Assembly: GCA_028724245.1 (NCBI GenBank) | Contig: JAQYDI010000109.1 | Location: forward strand, 1 to 33,579 | Direction of reading: 5' to 3' | From: Lachnospiraceae bacterium | GTDB taxonomy: Bacteria > Bacillota > Clostridia > Lachnospirales > Lachnospiraceae | DNA: 33,579 bases | The notes under the pieces: generated by a model | Database searches by the model: none | The model's input: the letters and a program-made list of their open reading frames with translations, nothing else | What the model was told of the DNA's origin: nothing | Shown: in pieces, positions 23,668 to 32,117 of the stretch | Layout: each line of letters opens with the position of its first letter | Position numbering within the stretch: position 1 is the first letter of the stretch | Position numbers and translations under genes: made by a program

Positions 23668-24793
23668 ATGGTTGAACTGGATCAGTTCAAATATACTCTG
23701 TCAACCCTTGACAAACCATTAATCGAAGTGAGGGATTCACTTTAACTTAGCAGCTAAGAAAGACAGAATTGTCGAGCTGGAAAAATATATGGAAGAACCC
23801 GATTTCTGGCTGGATCCGGATAAATCCACCGAAATCGTTCAGGAGATGAAAGCGCTGAAAGGCAGCGTGGAAGCCATTGAGAATCTGGAATCCCAGTATG
23901 AGGATATTCAGGTTCTTCTGGAGATGGGATACGAGGAGAATGATGCATCTCTGATTCCCGAGATCGAAGAAGCTCTGAATAAATTCCAGGAGGAACTGGA
24001 GGAACTGCGTATCAGCACGCTTCTCACCGGTGAATATGACCGTGACAATGCGATCCTGACGCTTCATGCAGGTGCCGGCGGCACAGAATCATGTGACTGG
24101 GCAAGCATGTTGTACCGTATGTACTGCCGCTGGGCAGAGCGCCACGGATTTTCCGTGGAAGTGCTGGATTATCTGGATGGCGACGAAGCAGGTATCAAAT
24201 CGGTGACGATTCAGGTCAACGGCGAGAATGCATACGGCTATCTGCAGTCGGAAAAGGGCGTTCATCGTCTGGTGCGTATTTCACCGTTCAATGCGGCGGG
24301 CAAACGGCAGACATCATTTGTATCCTGTGATGTGATGCCGGATATCAAGGAAGATATTGATATTGAGATCAATGATGATGATCTGCGGATCGATACGTAC
24401 CGTTCCAGCGGTGCCGGCGGTCAGCATATCAATAAAACATCCTCTGCGATCCGTATCACGCATCTTCCTACCAATATTGTGGTAACATGCCAGAACGAAC
24501 GTTCTCAGTTCCAGAATAAGGATAAGGCAATGCAGATGCTGAAAGCAAAGCTCCTCCTTCTGAAGCAGCAGGAGAATGCCGAGAAATTATCGGACATCCG
24601 GGGAGATATCAAGGATATTGCCTGGGGAAGCCAGATTCGCTCCTATGTTATGCAGCCCTATACGCTGGTCAAGGATCATCGTACAGGATGTGAAAGCGGC
24701 AATGCGGATGCTGTACTTGACGGTGCACTGGATCCGTTTATCAGTGCTTTTCTGAAATGGAAGAAGAACGGCGGCAGCGAAGCCGGAGAATAA
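23668..24793 (+). CDS. prfB: Peptide chain release factor 2, with programmed +1 frameshift
   Basis: The factor reads UGA and UAA stops. The first frame starts at ATG 23668 (AAAGAGGTGAT upstream) and encodes 25 residues ending RDSL, then TAA at 23743-23745. A +1 shift at CTT-T (skipping 23743) continues with NLAAKKDRIVELEKYMEEPDFW to TAA at 24791-24793, giving 374 residues. RF2 identity is shown by the tripeptide SPF (RISPFNAAGKRQTSF), which selects UGA, and the catalytic GGQ (GAGGQHINKTSSAIR). The reconstructed N-terminus fits RF2 proteins. Oddity: the shift site uses UAA where almost all known prfB sites use UGA, giving L-N-L where L-D-L is usual. A terminator lies 14 bases downstream. Confidence 0.95.
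23731..23746 (+). promoter_or_regulatory. prfB frameshift site with UAA stop
   Basis: AGGG (23731-23734, the internal Shine-Dalgarno-like stimulator), 5-base spacer, CTT (23740-23742), TAA (23743-23745), C (23746). The register is the same as in the classical AGGGGGTATCTTTGAC site; only the stop codon differs. Confidence 0.85.
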
Positions 24794-24805
24794 TATTCAG
24801 CCAGA

Positions 24806-24847
24806 GAGGAGCCAGCCTATATGGTTTATAAGGTTGGTTCCTTTTTC
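24806..24847 (+). terminator. Terminator of secA-prfB
   Basis: GGAGCCAGCC (24808-24817) pairs with GGTTGGTTCC (24832-24841) through G-U and Watson-Crick pairs, followed by TTTTTC. Confidence 0.75.
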
Positions 24848-24848
24848 T

Positions 24849-24882
24849 GTTACTGTGCAAATCTATTTGTCTCTGAACAGTA
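24849..24882. repeat. Minimal relic of the GTTCAG repeat family
   Basis: GTTACTGTGCAAA and TGTCTCTGAACAGTAT face each other with only a few bases between them, as if the interior of an element had been deleted. Confidence 0.4.
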
Positions 24883-24919
24883 TTTTATTTGTATCATGCG
24901 GACAGCTGCGGGGTTTTGG

Positions 24920-24948
24920 TTGAAACCTGCCGGTAATTGTGATATAGT
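24920..24948 (+). promoter_or_regulatory. Promoter of the ACT protein-hom operon
   Basis: TTGAAA (24920-24925), 17-base spacer, TATAGT (24943-24948); about 70 bases of leader. Confidence 0.6.
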
Positions 24949-25025
24949 AAATGGGTGTCTGTACAGAGCATACATTTGTATATTGTACGCGGAGATTTGT
25001 TATATATAAGCAGGAAACAACAGGT

Positions 25026-25469
25026 ATGACGGAAAATAATAATTATTTTATAGTAAAGAAAAAAGCGCTTCCGGAAGTTCTTCTGAAGGTTGTTGAAGCC
25101 AAAAGGCTGCTGGAAGCAGACAAAAATATGACAAAACAGGAAGCGATGAACCGTGTGGGCATCAGCAGGAGTTCCTATTACAAGTATAAAGATGATATTA
25201 TGCCTTTCCGGGAGAATCTTCAGGGAAAGACGATTACATTTATGATCATTATGGAAGATATTCCGGGGCTGCTGTCGGAGGTTCTGAAAGTGATTGCAGA
25301 TTATCAGGCAAGTATTCTGACGATTCTGCAGGCAATTCCGGTAAATGGAGTCGCTTCTCTGACCATCAGCGTCGATGTGCTGTCTTCGGGTACGGATATT
25401 CAGGACATGGTGGCAACAATTGAACATCTGGAAGGAATCTGTGAATTGAAGTTATTATCCAGAGAGTGA
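25026..25469 (+). CDS. pheB: ACT domain-containing protein, PheB/UPF0735 family
   Basis: A 147-residue cytoplasmic protein, the usual length of the UPF0735/PheB family. The N-terminal half (about 1-65) contains a helix-turn-helix-like segment (MTKQEAMNRVGISRSSYYKYKDDI). Residues 72-147 are an ACT domain (KTITFMIIMEDIPGLLSEVLKVIADYQASILTILQAIP), a module that binds amino acids. It probably senses an amino acid and acts on transcription or on a neighbouring enzyme; the exact role of the family is not established. It precedes hom by 53 bases, a recurrent pairing in Clostridia. The start is ATG 25026 with a weak AGGAAA upstream; a longer frame to 24951 would overlap the promoter. Confidence 0.88.
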   Translation: MTENNNYFIVKKKALPEVLLKVVEAKRLLEADKNMTKQEAMNRVGISRSSYYKYKDDIMPFRENLQGKTITFMIIMEDIPGLLSEVLKVIADYQASILTILQAIPVNGVASLTISVDVLSSGTDIQDMVATIEHLEGICELKLLSRE

Positions 25470-25522
25470 TGATATGATCCGAAAAGATGATATGACTCAG
25501 GAATGATAAAGGAGAAAATACT

Positions 25523-26737
25523 ATGGCGAAAATTGCAGTTATGGGTTACGGTACGATCGGAAGCGGAGTGGTGGAAGCCATTTCCATGAATCAGGAAAGC
25601 ATCCGTAAAAAAACAGGAGAAGAAATTATTGTAAAATATGTACTGGATCTCCGGGAATTTCCGGGGGATCCCATTCAGGAGAAGATTGTGCATGATTATC
25701 AGGTGATCGCACAGGATCCGGAAATTTCCGTTGTGGTGGAAACCATGGGCGGTGTTGAGCCAGCATTCACCTTTTCTATGGCTATGCTGAAGGCAGGGAA
25801 AAGTGTGGTAACTTCCAATAAGGCAGTAGTAGCGGAATATGGCGCGGAGCTGATGGGAGCAGCGGTGGAAAATCACTGCAACTTCTTTTTTGAGGCCAGT
25901 GTAGGCGGTGGTATTCCCATTATCCGTCCCCTTTATACCTGCCTGTCACCCGATGTGGTAACGGAAATCACGGGTATTCTTAACGGAACGACCAATTATA
26001 TCCTCTCAGAGATGAGCCAGAAAGGAGTCAGCTTTGAGGAAGCACTGAAGGAAGCGCAGGCTCTCGGTTATGCGGAACGCGATCCCTCTGCTGATGTGGA
26101 AGGAAGCGATGCCTGCCGGAAGATTGCAATTCTTTCCTCTGTGGCAATGGGTAAAAAGGTGGTTTACACCGATATCCATACGGAGGGAATCACCGGTGTG
26201 ACAACGGAGGACTTCCGTTATGCAGAGAAACTGGGCATGTCCATAAAGCTTCTGGCCAGCAGCCGGATGTCCGATGATCACAGCCATATGCAGAGCATGG
26301 TAGCACCCTTCATGATTGACAGCAGTCATCCTCTGTTCGGTGTTAAGGATGTATTCAATGCTGTTATGGTAACAGGCAATGTGGTGGATCAGCTCATGTT
26401 TTTCGGCCGCGGTGCCGGTAAACTGCCTACAGCGGCAGCAGTTATAGCGGATGTGATTGAGGCAGTTAAACTGAAGGATGTATGTGAAACCGAGCCCTGG
26501 AGCAGTACCGTGCTGAAACCGGATGATTACAGCTGCTATACGACCCGTTTTATGGTCAGACTGCCGGAAAGCATTGACAGAAAACTCTGTGAGAAGCTGT
26601 TCTGCCCTGAAAAAGTGCTGACTGGGGTGGTTGAAGGAGAACAGGCTTTTATCACAGCACCCATGACAGAAAAATCATATGAAGAAGCGGCCGCTCAGGC
26701 CGGACAGGTGATCAGCCGGACAAGACTGTATCATTGA
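25523..26737 (+). CDS. hom: Homoserine dehydrogenase
   Basis: This 404-residue enzyme reduces aspartate semialdehyde to homoserine with NAD(P)H, the branch point to threonine and methionine. It has the nucleotide-binding GYGTIGSGVVEAI near the N-terminus, KAGKSVVTSNKAVVA, the family signature GILNGTTNYILSEM and YAERDPSADVEGSDACRKIAIL with the substrate-binding acids. The C-terminal 65 residues look like a short, ACT-like tail (TTRFMVRLPESIDRK ... QAFITAPMTEKSYEEA), shorter than the ACT domain of long forms. ATG 25523 has AAAGGAG upstream. It is in operon with the ACT protein and probably with ribU, which starts 64 bases later. Confidence 0.94.
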   Translation: MAKIAVMGYGTIGSGVVEAISMNQESIRKKTGEEIIVKYVLDLREFPGDPIQEKIVHDYQVIAQDPEISVVVETMGGVEPAFTFSMAMLKAGKSVVTSNKAVVAEYGAELMGAAVENHCNFFFEASVGGGIPIIRPLYTCLSPDVVTEITGILNGTTNYILSEMSQKGVSFEEALKEAQALGYAERDPSADVEGSDACRKIAILSSVAMGKKVVYTDIHTEGITGVTTEDFRYAEKLGMSIKLLASSRMSDDHSHMQSMVAPFMIDSSHPLFGVKDVFNAVMVTGNVVDQLMFFGRGAGKLPTAAAVIADVIEAVKLKDVCETEPWSSTVLKPDDYSCYTTRFMVRLPESIDRKLCEKLFCPEKVLTGVVEGEQAFITAPMTEKSYEEAAAQAGQVISRTRLYH

Positions 26738-26801
26738 AAATGAAAGGGACTGCGCGGCACAGCCGTCCGGCAATATAACCATGCAGTCGGAGGGGAAAGG
26801 T

Positions 26802-27401
26802 ATGGAAAATAAAAAAATTTTATCAATCAGAAATCTGGTGCAGATCGGTATGTTCGGAGCGCTGGCGGCAGTTCTCATGCTGTTTGAGTTCCCTCTGCCG
26901 TTTATTGCTCCTTCTTTTTATGAACTGGATCTGAGTGAGATCCCTGTACTGATCGGTACATTCAGTATGGGACCAATTGCAGGCGTTCTTATCGAACTGA
27001 TCAAGATTCTGCTGAAACTGGTATTAAAGGGGACATCCACAGCTTATGTGGGAGATGTGGCGAATTTTGTGATCGGATGTTTCTTCCTGCTTCCCGCAGG
27101 GATTATTTATAAGTTAAAGAAGACGAAAAAGGGTGCCGTGCTCGGAATGTCCGTCGGTACATTGATCATGGCTGCAGCCGGTGCGGTTATGAACGCCTAT
27201 GTACTGCTTCCGTTTTACTCCAGATTTTACGGAATGCCCATGGAAGCGCTGATTGCTGCCGGAACCGAGGTCAACAGCCTGATCACCAGCATTCCTACAT
27301 TTGTACTGGTGGCTGTAGTGCCTTTTAACCTGATCAAGGGTATTATCGTCAGCCTGATCACATATCTGGTCTACAAACGGGTCAGAGTGATTATTCATTG
27401 A
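26802..27401 (+). CDS. ribU: ECF transporter S component, riboflavin-type (RibU)
   Basis: A 199-residue membrane protein with about six helices, the substrate-binding part of an energy-coupling factor importer. The N-terminal stretch MGALAAVLMLFEFPLPFIAPSFYELDLSEIPVLIGTF-like sequence (here MFGALAAVLMLFEFPLPF and ELDLSEIPVLIG) and GDVANFVIGCFFLLPAGIIYK are characteristic of RibU. It needs the shared ATPase/T subunits, which are not in the window. No FMN riboswitch was found in the 64 bases upstream, which is unusual for ribU and fits co-transcription with hom. The start is ATG 26802, 6 bases after GGAGGGG; an upstream ATG at 26781 lacks a ribosome binding site. Confidence 0.87.
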   Translation: MENKKILSIRNLVQIGMFGALAAVLMLFEFPLPFIAPSFYELDLSEIPVLIGTFSMGPIAGVLIELIKILLKLVLKGTSTAYVGDVANFVIGCFFLLPAGIIYKLKKTKKGAVLGMSVGTLIMAAAGAVMNAYVLLPFYSRFYGMPMEALIAAGTEVNSLITSIPTFVLVAVVPFNLIKGIIVSLITYLVYKRVRVIIH

Positions 27402-27407
27402 TTTTTA

Positions 27408-27421
27408 TCTGGCTCTGAACA
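27408..27421. repeat. Solitary end of the GTTCAG repeat family
   Basis: TCTGGCTCTGAACAGTTAC (about 27406-27424) equals the right end of the 20378-20522 element, but no matching left end is nearby. Confidence 0.4.
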
Positions 27422-27441
27422 GTTACGATTTTTTATTTAAT

Positions 27442-27480
27442 CTGCCGGAGGTTTACTGCCTCTGGCAGTTGTGTTATAAT
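27442..27480 (+). promoter_or_regulatory. Hairpin and possible promoter before the YcxB-like gene
   Basis: CTGCCGGAGG / CCTCTGGCAG (about 27442-27468) forms a 10-base stem with one G-U pair. TTACTG (27453-27458), 16 bases, TATAAT (27475-27480) is a possible promoter overlapping the stem. Confidence 0.4.
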
Positions 27481-27516
27481 CGATGAATCGAAAAAATAAA
27501 AAGCGGGGAATGAAAT

Positions 27517-28011
27517 ATGACATTCGAAGTGAAAGTGGGAACGAAAGATTTATACGGATTTACCATGTATCATGCATATTCAGGATTTATGGGGAAAATA
27601 TGGCTGCTGTTCAGCGTATTCTGTCTGGCAGCGGCTGTCTGGACCTGGGGGGATGTTTCCATACAGGGAACAGCGGCTCTTGTTGTGCTGGGACTGCTTT
27701 TTACAGTGGTCAATCCTCTGATGCTGTATTACAAATGTCTGAAAAGGGTTGCAAAAACACCGGTTTATAAAAATCCCTTCCGGTATATTTTAACAAAAGA
27801 CGGCTTTTCTGTTTCTCAGGGAGAGGAGACCGGCAGGATGAGCTGGTCGGATCTGTTTCAGATCATCTGTACAAAAAAAGCAGTTTATCTGTGCCCCGAT
27901 CCTCTGCATGCTCAGATCATTTCTCTGGAGCAGCTGGGAGATCAGAAAGAAGAACTGAAAGAATTTCTGCGTACTCAGGTACCGCAGGATGTAAGGAAAA
28001 AGGGACTGTAA
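27517..28011 (+). CDS. YcxB-like membrane protein
   Basis: A 164-residue protein with two adjacent membrane helices (about residues 27-44 and 51-68) and a soluble C-terminal half (about 80-155). The pattern FRYILTKDGFSVSQGEETGRMSWSDLFQIICTKKAVYL matches the YcxB-like C-terminal domain, whose function is unknown. It is probably a small integral membrane protein with a cytoplasmic domain. ATG 27517 follows a GGGGA ribosome binding site. tsaE follows 14 bases after the stop, so it heads the t6A gene cluster transcript, though a functional link is not implied. Confidence 0.75.
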   Translation: MTFEVKVGTKDLYGFTMYHAYSGFMGKIWLLFSVFCLAAAVWTWGDVSIQGTAALVVLGLLFTVVNPLMLYYKCLKRVAKTPVYKNPFRYILTKDGFSVSQGEETGRMSWSDLFQIICTKKAVYLCPDPLHAQIISLEQLGDQKEELKEFLRTQVPQDVRKKGL

Positions 28012-28025
28012 GCCGGAGGTTGAAC

Positions 28026-28499
28026 ATGAGAAAAACAGTAGTTTATGAGACTGCATCGCCTGCCGAAACCTTTGAACTGGGGAATAAGCTGGGCAGTCAG
28101 GCAAAGCCGGGCATGATTATCTGCCTCAATGGAGATCTGGGTACCGGGAAAACGGTATTTACCCAGGGGTTTGCGGCCGGACTGGGCATTACGGAGCCGG
28201 TAAACAGCCCCACATTCACCATTGTTCAGGTGTATGAAGAAGGAAGGCTGCCTCTGTATCATTTTGATGTTTACCGTATCGGAGATCTGGAGGAGATGGA
28301 TGAAATCGGATATGAAGACTATTTTTATGGAGAAGGTGTATCTCTTATTGAATGGTCGGAATTGATAGAAGAACTGATTCCACGGGAAGCGATGGGAGTT
28401 TTGATTGAGAAGGATCTGTCCCGCGGATTCGATTACCGCAGAATCACGCTGAACTTTGAGGATAAGGAACAGCTGGGCGGAATATTTATTAAAAAGTAA
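28026..28499 (+). CDS. tsaE: tRNA threonylcarbamoyladenosine biosynthesis ATPase TsaE
   Basis: A 157-residue P-loop ATPase required for t6A37 formation in tRNAs that read ANN codons. Walker A is GDLGTGKTVFTQGFAAGLG (about 36-54), followed by the TsaE motif VNSPTFTIVQVYEEG and LYHFDVYRIGDLEE. The later LIEWSELIEELIP is also typical. It works with TsaB and TsaD, both encoded nearby. ATG 28026 has GGAGG upstream. The tsaB gene starts 12 bases after its stop. Length is normal. Confidence 0.95.
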   Translation: MRKTVVYETASPAETFELGNKLGSQAKPGMIICLNGDLGTGKTVFTQGFAAGLGITEPVNSPTFTIVQVYEEGRLPLYHFDVYRIGDLEEMDEIGYEDYFYGEGVSLIEWSELIEELIPREAMGVLIEKDLSRGFDYRRITLNFEDKEQLGGIFIKK

Positions 28500-28511
28500 G
28501 GTGCAGGATTC

Positions 28512-29243
28512 ATGAAAATATTAGGCATTGAAAGTGCGGCCATGACGGCCTCGGCAGCTGTGCTGGAGGATGATCATCTGACTGCGGAGTATACCATAGA
28601 TTATAAAAAGACACATTCACAGACGCTTCTTCCCATGATTGCCGAAATCAGGGATATGATCCAGCTGGATCTTGATACGCTGGATGCCATTGCCGTGTCC
28701 GGCGGTCCTGGCTCATTTACCGGTCTGCGGATTGGTTCAACCACTGCCAAAGGACTCGGGCTGGCTTTGAACAAGGAACTGATCCATGTTCCGACGCTGG
28801 ATGCCATGGCATATCAGATTTTCGGTGTGCCGGGGCTGATCTGCGCTCTGATGGATGCCCGCAAAGAGAATGTTTTTGCCGGAATTTACCGCAATGAGGA
28901 AAAGTTTGAGATTGTAAAGCCCGCCTGTCATATCAATATACATGATCTGGCGGAATTGCTTAATCGGCTGGGCGAGCCGGTTATCCTTACGGGAGACGGA
29001 GCGGATGCTTATATGATGCAGCTTCAGGAGAACTGCACTGTTTCACTGCGCCGTGCGCCGGCATTTGCCTGTCGTGCGCGGGCCGGAGCGGTAGCAGCGC
29101 TGGGGCTGATCTATTATAAAGAAGGACGTACTGAAAGTGCAGCTGCTCATGTGCCTGATTATCTGAGAGTATCGCAGGCGGAACGACAGCTGGCGGAGGC
29201 TGAAAAAAAGCTGTTGGCCGGTTCGGCGGGGGATGCATTATGA
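28512..29243 (+). CDS. tsaB: tRNA threonylcarbamoyladenosine biosynthesis protein TsaB
   Basis: A 243-residue protein of the ASKHA fold, an inactive relative of TsaD that dimerises with it. It begins MKILGIESAAMTASAAVLEDD and has the family motifs KTHSQTLLPMI, DAIAVSGGPGSFTGLRIG and ALMDARKENVFAGIY. Unlike TsaD it lacks the metal-binding HxxxH. Its stop overlaps the rimI start (ATGA at 29240-29243), so translation is probably coupled. The ribosome binding site before ATG 28512 is moderate (AAGGTGCAGG). Confidence 0.94.
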   Translation: MKILGIESAAMTASAAVLEDDHLTAEYTIDYKKTHSQTLLPMIAEIRDMIQLDLDTLDAIAVSGGPGSFTGLRIGSTTAKGLGLALNKELIHVPTLDAMAYQIFGVPGLICALMDARKENVFAGIYRNEEKFEIVKPACHINIHDLAELLNRLGEPVILTGDGADAYMMQLQENCTVSLRRAPAFACRARAGAVAALGLIYYKEGRTESAAAHVPDYLRVSQAERQLAEAEKKLLAGSAGDAL

Positions 29244-29689
29244 GTATCATTGTGCGTAACATGACACAGGAAGATGTTGCGTTTCTGGTACAGCTGGAAC
29301 AGGAACTTTTCAGTGATGCATGGACGGAACTGAGTCTGATCAATACGCTTCACTACCGGCCGGATACCAGTTTTGTGGCAGAACTGGACGGAAAACCGGC
29401 CGGATATCTGTTTTTTATGGCGGCAGCAGATGAAGGAGAACTTCTGAGGATAGGGGTAGCTCCCGGACACCGCAGACAGGGAATTGGACGGAAGCTGATG
29501 GAGCATATGGATCATTTTGTACAGGATAACGGGATATATTCTGTCTGGCTGGAGGTGCGTGAAAGCAATGAGCCGGCCCGTATGCTTTATGAACAATCCG
29601 GATTTACCGTTCAGGGATATCGGAGAAAATATTATCATAAGCCGGAAGAGGATGCAGTGATCATGAGCAGATCTTATCCCTGCCGGTGA
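29240..29689 (+). CDS. rimI: Ribosomal protein S18-alanine N-acetyltransferase RimI
   Basis: A 149-residue GNAT acetyltransferase. It has the acetyl-CoA loop RIGVAPGHRRQGIGRKLMEHM (about 70-90), the family motif WLEVRESNEPARMLYEQSGF and the C-terminal GYRRKYYHKPEEDAVIMSR. It acetylates the N-terminus of S18 in E. coli; in many bacteria it sits between tsaB and tsaD, as here. It overlaps tsaB by 4 bases. Substrate in this organism is inferred. Confidence 0.92.
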   Translation: MSIIVRNMTQEDVAFLVQLEQELFSDAWTELSLINTLHYRPDTSFVAELDGKPAGYLFFMAAADEGELLRIGVAPGHRRQGIGRKLMEHMDHFVQDNGIYSVWLEVRESNEPARMLYEQSGFTVQGYRRKYYHKPEEDAVIMSRSYPCR

Positions 29690-29729
29690 TCCGCAGCCCG
29701 AAGCCTGAACTGATTCCCCGAAATTTCCA

Positions 29730-29759
29730 TTGATATTGGATGTGAGAATCTGTTATAGT
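29730..29759 (+). promoter_or_regulatory. Promoter of the small Cys-rich gene and rnz-tsaD
   Basis: TTGATA (29730-29735), 18-base spacer, TATAGT (29754-29759), 90 bases before the next ATG. Confidence 0.5.
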
Positions 29760-29783
29760 GAGAACAGCAGCACAGAAACAGAT

Positions 29784-29813
29784 CGTTTTTTCGGAAGTAC
29801 AGACGAAAAAACG
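29784..29813. promoter_or_regulatory. Perfect inverted repeat in the leader of the small Cys-rich gene
   Basis: CGTTTTTTCG (29784-29793) and CGAAAAAACG (29804-29813) with a 10-base spacer. GTACAGA lies in direct repeat around the right arm. There is no T-run after it, so it is not a terminator. Confidence 0.5.
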
Positions 29814-29848
29814 GTACAGATGTCGGATTGACAGGGGAGGAATAGTCC

Positions 29849-30091
29849 ATGAAAATCTACAATGAAAAAGGGAAAATGACAGGGGCTGCCTGCAACTGCT
29901 GCGGTAAGATCATGCTGCAGGCAAATGGCATGTGGAAAGAAGATTTTGCATCATTCAGGAAGGAATGGGGATATTTTTCCGACAGAGACGGAATGGTTCA
30001 CCGTTTCGACCTGTGTGAAGCGTGTTATAATAAGATGATCGAACAATTCCGGATTCCGGTGGAGGAAGAAGAGGCAGGAGAACTGCTCTGA
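29849..30091 (+). CDS. Small Cys-rich (zinc ribbon-like) protein of unknown function
   Basis: I do not recognise a named family. The 80-residue protein has two CxxC knuckles about 40 residues apart: C15-N-C17-C18 (AACNCCGKIM) and C56-E-A-C59 (LCEACYNKMI), the pattern of a zinc ribbon. Between them lies DFASFRKEWGYFSDRDGMVHRFD. The tail is acidic (EEEEAGELL). It is cytoplasmic by appearance. ATG 29849 has GGGGAGG upstream, so it is well expressed as a gene. It has its own promoter and an inverted repeat in its leader, and it precedes rnz by 60 bases. Confidence 0.75.
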   Translation: MKIYNEKGKMTGAACNCCGKIMLQANGMWKEDFASFRKEWGYFSDRDGMVHRFDLCEACYNKMIEQFRIPVEEEEAGELL

Positions 30092-30151
30092 TAGTTGTAA
30101 AAAGAGGAAAGAAGAGAGAAAAAGGCTGAAATTGCCTTCTGGAGAAATAAT

Positions 30152-31096
30152 ATGCTGGATGTTTGTTTATTGGGAACCGGTGGTATGATGCCGCTTCCCG
30201 GAAGATGGCTCACATCTCTGATGCTGCGCTGCGGCGGCAGCAGCCTTATGATCGACTGCGGGGAAGGAACGCAGATTGCGGTTAAGGAAAAGGGATGGAG
30301 CTTTAAACCGATTGATGTCATGTGTTTTACACATTATCATGCAGATCATATCAGCGGTCTGCCGGGACTTCTGCTGACCATGGGCAATGCAGACCGCAGA
30401 GAGCCGCTTCTGATGATTGGTCCCAAAGGTCTGGAGCGGGTTGTCGGCGCACTGCGGATGATTGCGCCGGAACTGCCGTTTTCTATCGTCTTTCATGAAT
30501 TGACGGAAAAAACGGAGGATATTACGGTCGGCCCGTATGAGATCAGGGCTTTTCGGGTGAATCATAACGTGACCTGCTATGGCTACAGTGTGAGTCTGAG
30601 CCGTAAAGGCAAGTTTCAGGTAGAAAAGGCGAAAGCGCTGGGATTGCCTGTACAGTACTGGAATCCGCTGCAGAAAGGCAACGCGGTGGAATATGAAGGG
30701 GTGACCTATACCCCGGATCAGGTTATGGGTGCTCCCAGAAAAGGTCTGAAAGTGACATATTGTACTGATACCAGGCCGGTTCCTGTTATTGCTGAAGAAG
30801 CGAAAGGGGCGGACCTGTTTATCTGTGAAGGTATGTACGGAGAAAAGGAAAAGATTGAAAAAGCCAGAGAGTACAAACATATGACTTTTTATGAAGCAGC
30901 TAATCTGGCAAAAGAGGCGCAGCCTGCCCGTCTGTGGCTGACTCATTACAGCCCGTCGCTGATCTATCCCGAAAATTATATGGGCAATATAAGGAAAATT
31001 TTCCCGGGAGCCTGGGCAGCGGCAGACGGAGAAAGTCTGGAGCTTCGCTTTGAGGATGAAGAAACGGAAAACAGGACAGGTGAAAAAAATGAATGA
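30152..31096 (+). CDS. rnz: Ribonuclease Z
   Basis: A 314-residue metallo-beta-lactamase-fold endonuclease that cuts tRNA precursors after the discriminator base. The metal motif is H61-Y-H63-A-D65-H66 ([20 protein letters not shown]). Further ligands are in [23 protein letters not shown] and WLTHYSPS. The length is that of the short bacterial form. This fits the tRNA genes here, which do not encode CCA. ATG 30152 has TGGAGA upstream. Its last 8 bases overlap the start of tsaD. Confidence 0.95.
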   Translation: MLDVCLLGTGGMMPLPGRWLTSLMLRCGGSSLMIDCGEGTQIAVKEKGWSFKPIDVMCFTHYHADHISGLPGLLLTMGNADRREPLLMIGPKGLERVVGALRMIAPELPFSIVFHELTEKTEDITVGPYEIRAFRVNHNVTCYGYSVSLSRKGKFQVEKAKALGLPVQYWNPLQKGNAVEYEGVTYTPDQVMGAPRKGLKVTYCTDTRPVPVIAEEAKGADLFICEGMYGEKEKIEKAREYKHMTFYEAANLAKEAQPARLWLTHYSPSLIYPENYMGNIRKIFPGAWAAADGESLELRFEDEETENRTGEKNE

Positions 31097-32117
31097 TAAT
31101 AAAGATATAACAATACTTGCGATTGAAAGCTCCTGTGATGAAACGGCAGCTGCAGTGGTCCGCAACGGGCGGGAAGTGTTGTCTAATGTGATTTCATCGC
31201 AGATCGATATTCATACACTGTTTGGCGGCGTTGTTCCGGAAATCGCGTCAAGAAAACATATTGAAAAGGTGAATCAGGTCATTGAGCAGGCACTGAAGGA
31301 TGCAGATACCACTTTGGATGATATTGATGCGGTGGCCGTCACCTACGGTCCAGGTCTGGTAGGAGCTTTGCTGGTGGGCGTTGCCGAAGCAAAAGCGATT
31401 GCATTTGCCAAAAACAAGCCGCTGGTAGGTGTTCATCACATTGAGGGACATGTATGCGCTAATTTTATTGAGCACAAGGATCTGGAACCGCCGTTTTTAT
31501 GCCTGATCGTGTCAGGCGGACATACTCATCTTGTCGTAATGGAAGATTACGGCAAATTCCGCATTCTGGGCAGGACAAGAGATGATGCAGCAGGTGAAGC
31601 ATTTGACAAGGTGGCAAGAGCCATTGGACTGGGGTATCCGGGCGGACCGAAGATCGATCGCTGTGCCCGGGAAGGGAATCCCGATGCCATCGTCTTTCCT
31701 CATGCAAAAGTAGAAGGATCACCTTATGATTTCAGCTTCAGCGGCCTGAAATCTGCTGTACTGAATTATATTAATCAGGCGAGGATGCGCGGAGAAGAAG
31801 TAAACCATGCAGATCTTGCGGCATCTTTCCAGAAAACGGTAGTGGATATCCTGACCGATCATGCCATTCGTGCGGCAAAAGAATTCGGATATGACCGGAT
31901 CGTTCTGGCCGGAGGTGTGGCTTCCAATACGGCACTTCGCGCAGGGCTGGCAGCGGCATGTGAAAAAGAAGGGCTGAAATTCTGCTATCCCTCTCCCATC
32001 TATTGTACGGATAATGCAGCTATGATTGGTGCGGCAGGATACTATGAGTACAAAAATGGTGTCCGCAGCGGATGGGATTTAAATGCAGTCCCTAATCTGA
32101 AACTGGGAGAACGGTAA
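31089..32117 (+). CDS. tsaD: tRNA N6-adenosine threonylcarbamoyltransferase TsaD
   Basis: A 342-residue enzyme that transfers the threonylcarbamoyl group to A37 of tRNA. It has [16 protein letters not shown] at the N-terminus, the metal-binding HHIEGH (H117, H121), [34 protein letters not shown] and [12 protein letters not shown]. Its last conserved acid is in [10 protein letters not shown]. The start ATG 31089 overlaps the rnz stop by 8 bases; a longer in-frame start at 31050 would lie deep in rnz. With tsaE and tsaB it makes the t6A set complete except for TsaC, which is not in the window. Confidence 0.96.
   Translation: MNDNKDITILAIESSCDETAAAVVRNGREVLSNVISSQIDIHTLFGGVVPEIASRKHIEKVNQVIEQALKDADTTLDDIDAVAVTYGPGLVGALLVGVAEAKAIAFAKNKPLVGVHHIEGHVCANFIEHKDLEPPFLCLIVSGGHTHLVVMEDYGKFRILGRTRDDAAGEAFDKVARAIGLGYPGGPKIDRCAREGNPDAIVFPHAKVEGSPYDFSFSGLKSAVLNYINQARMRGEEVNHADLAASFQKTVVDILTDHAIRAAKEFGYDRIVLAGGVASNTALRAGLAAACEKEGLKFCYPSPIYCTDNAAMIGAAGYYEYKNGVRSGWDLNAVPNLKLGER

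Noticed and set aside
23743..23745. prfB as a frameshifted pseudogene
   Set aside because: The stop lies exactly at the conserved RF2 programmed shift site with its AGGG stimulator, and the second frame is complete.
26738..26801. FMN riboswitch before ribU
   Set aside because: The gap is only 64 bases and lacks the conserved RFN helices.
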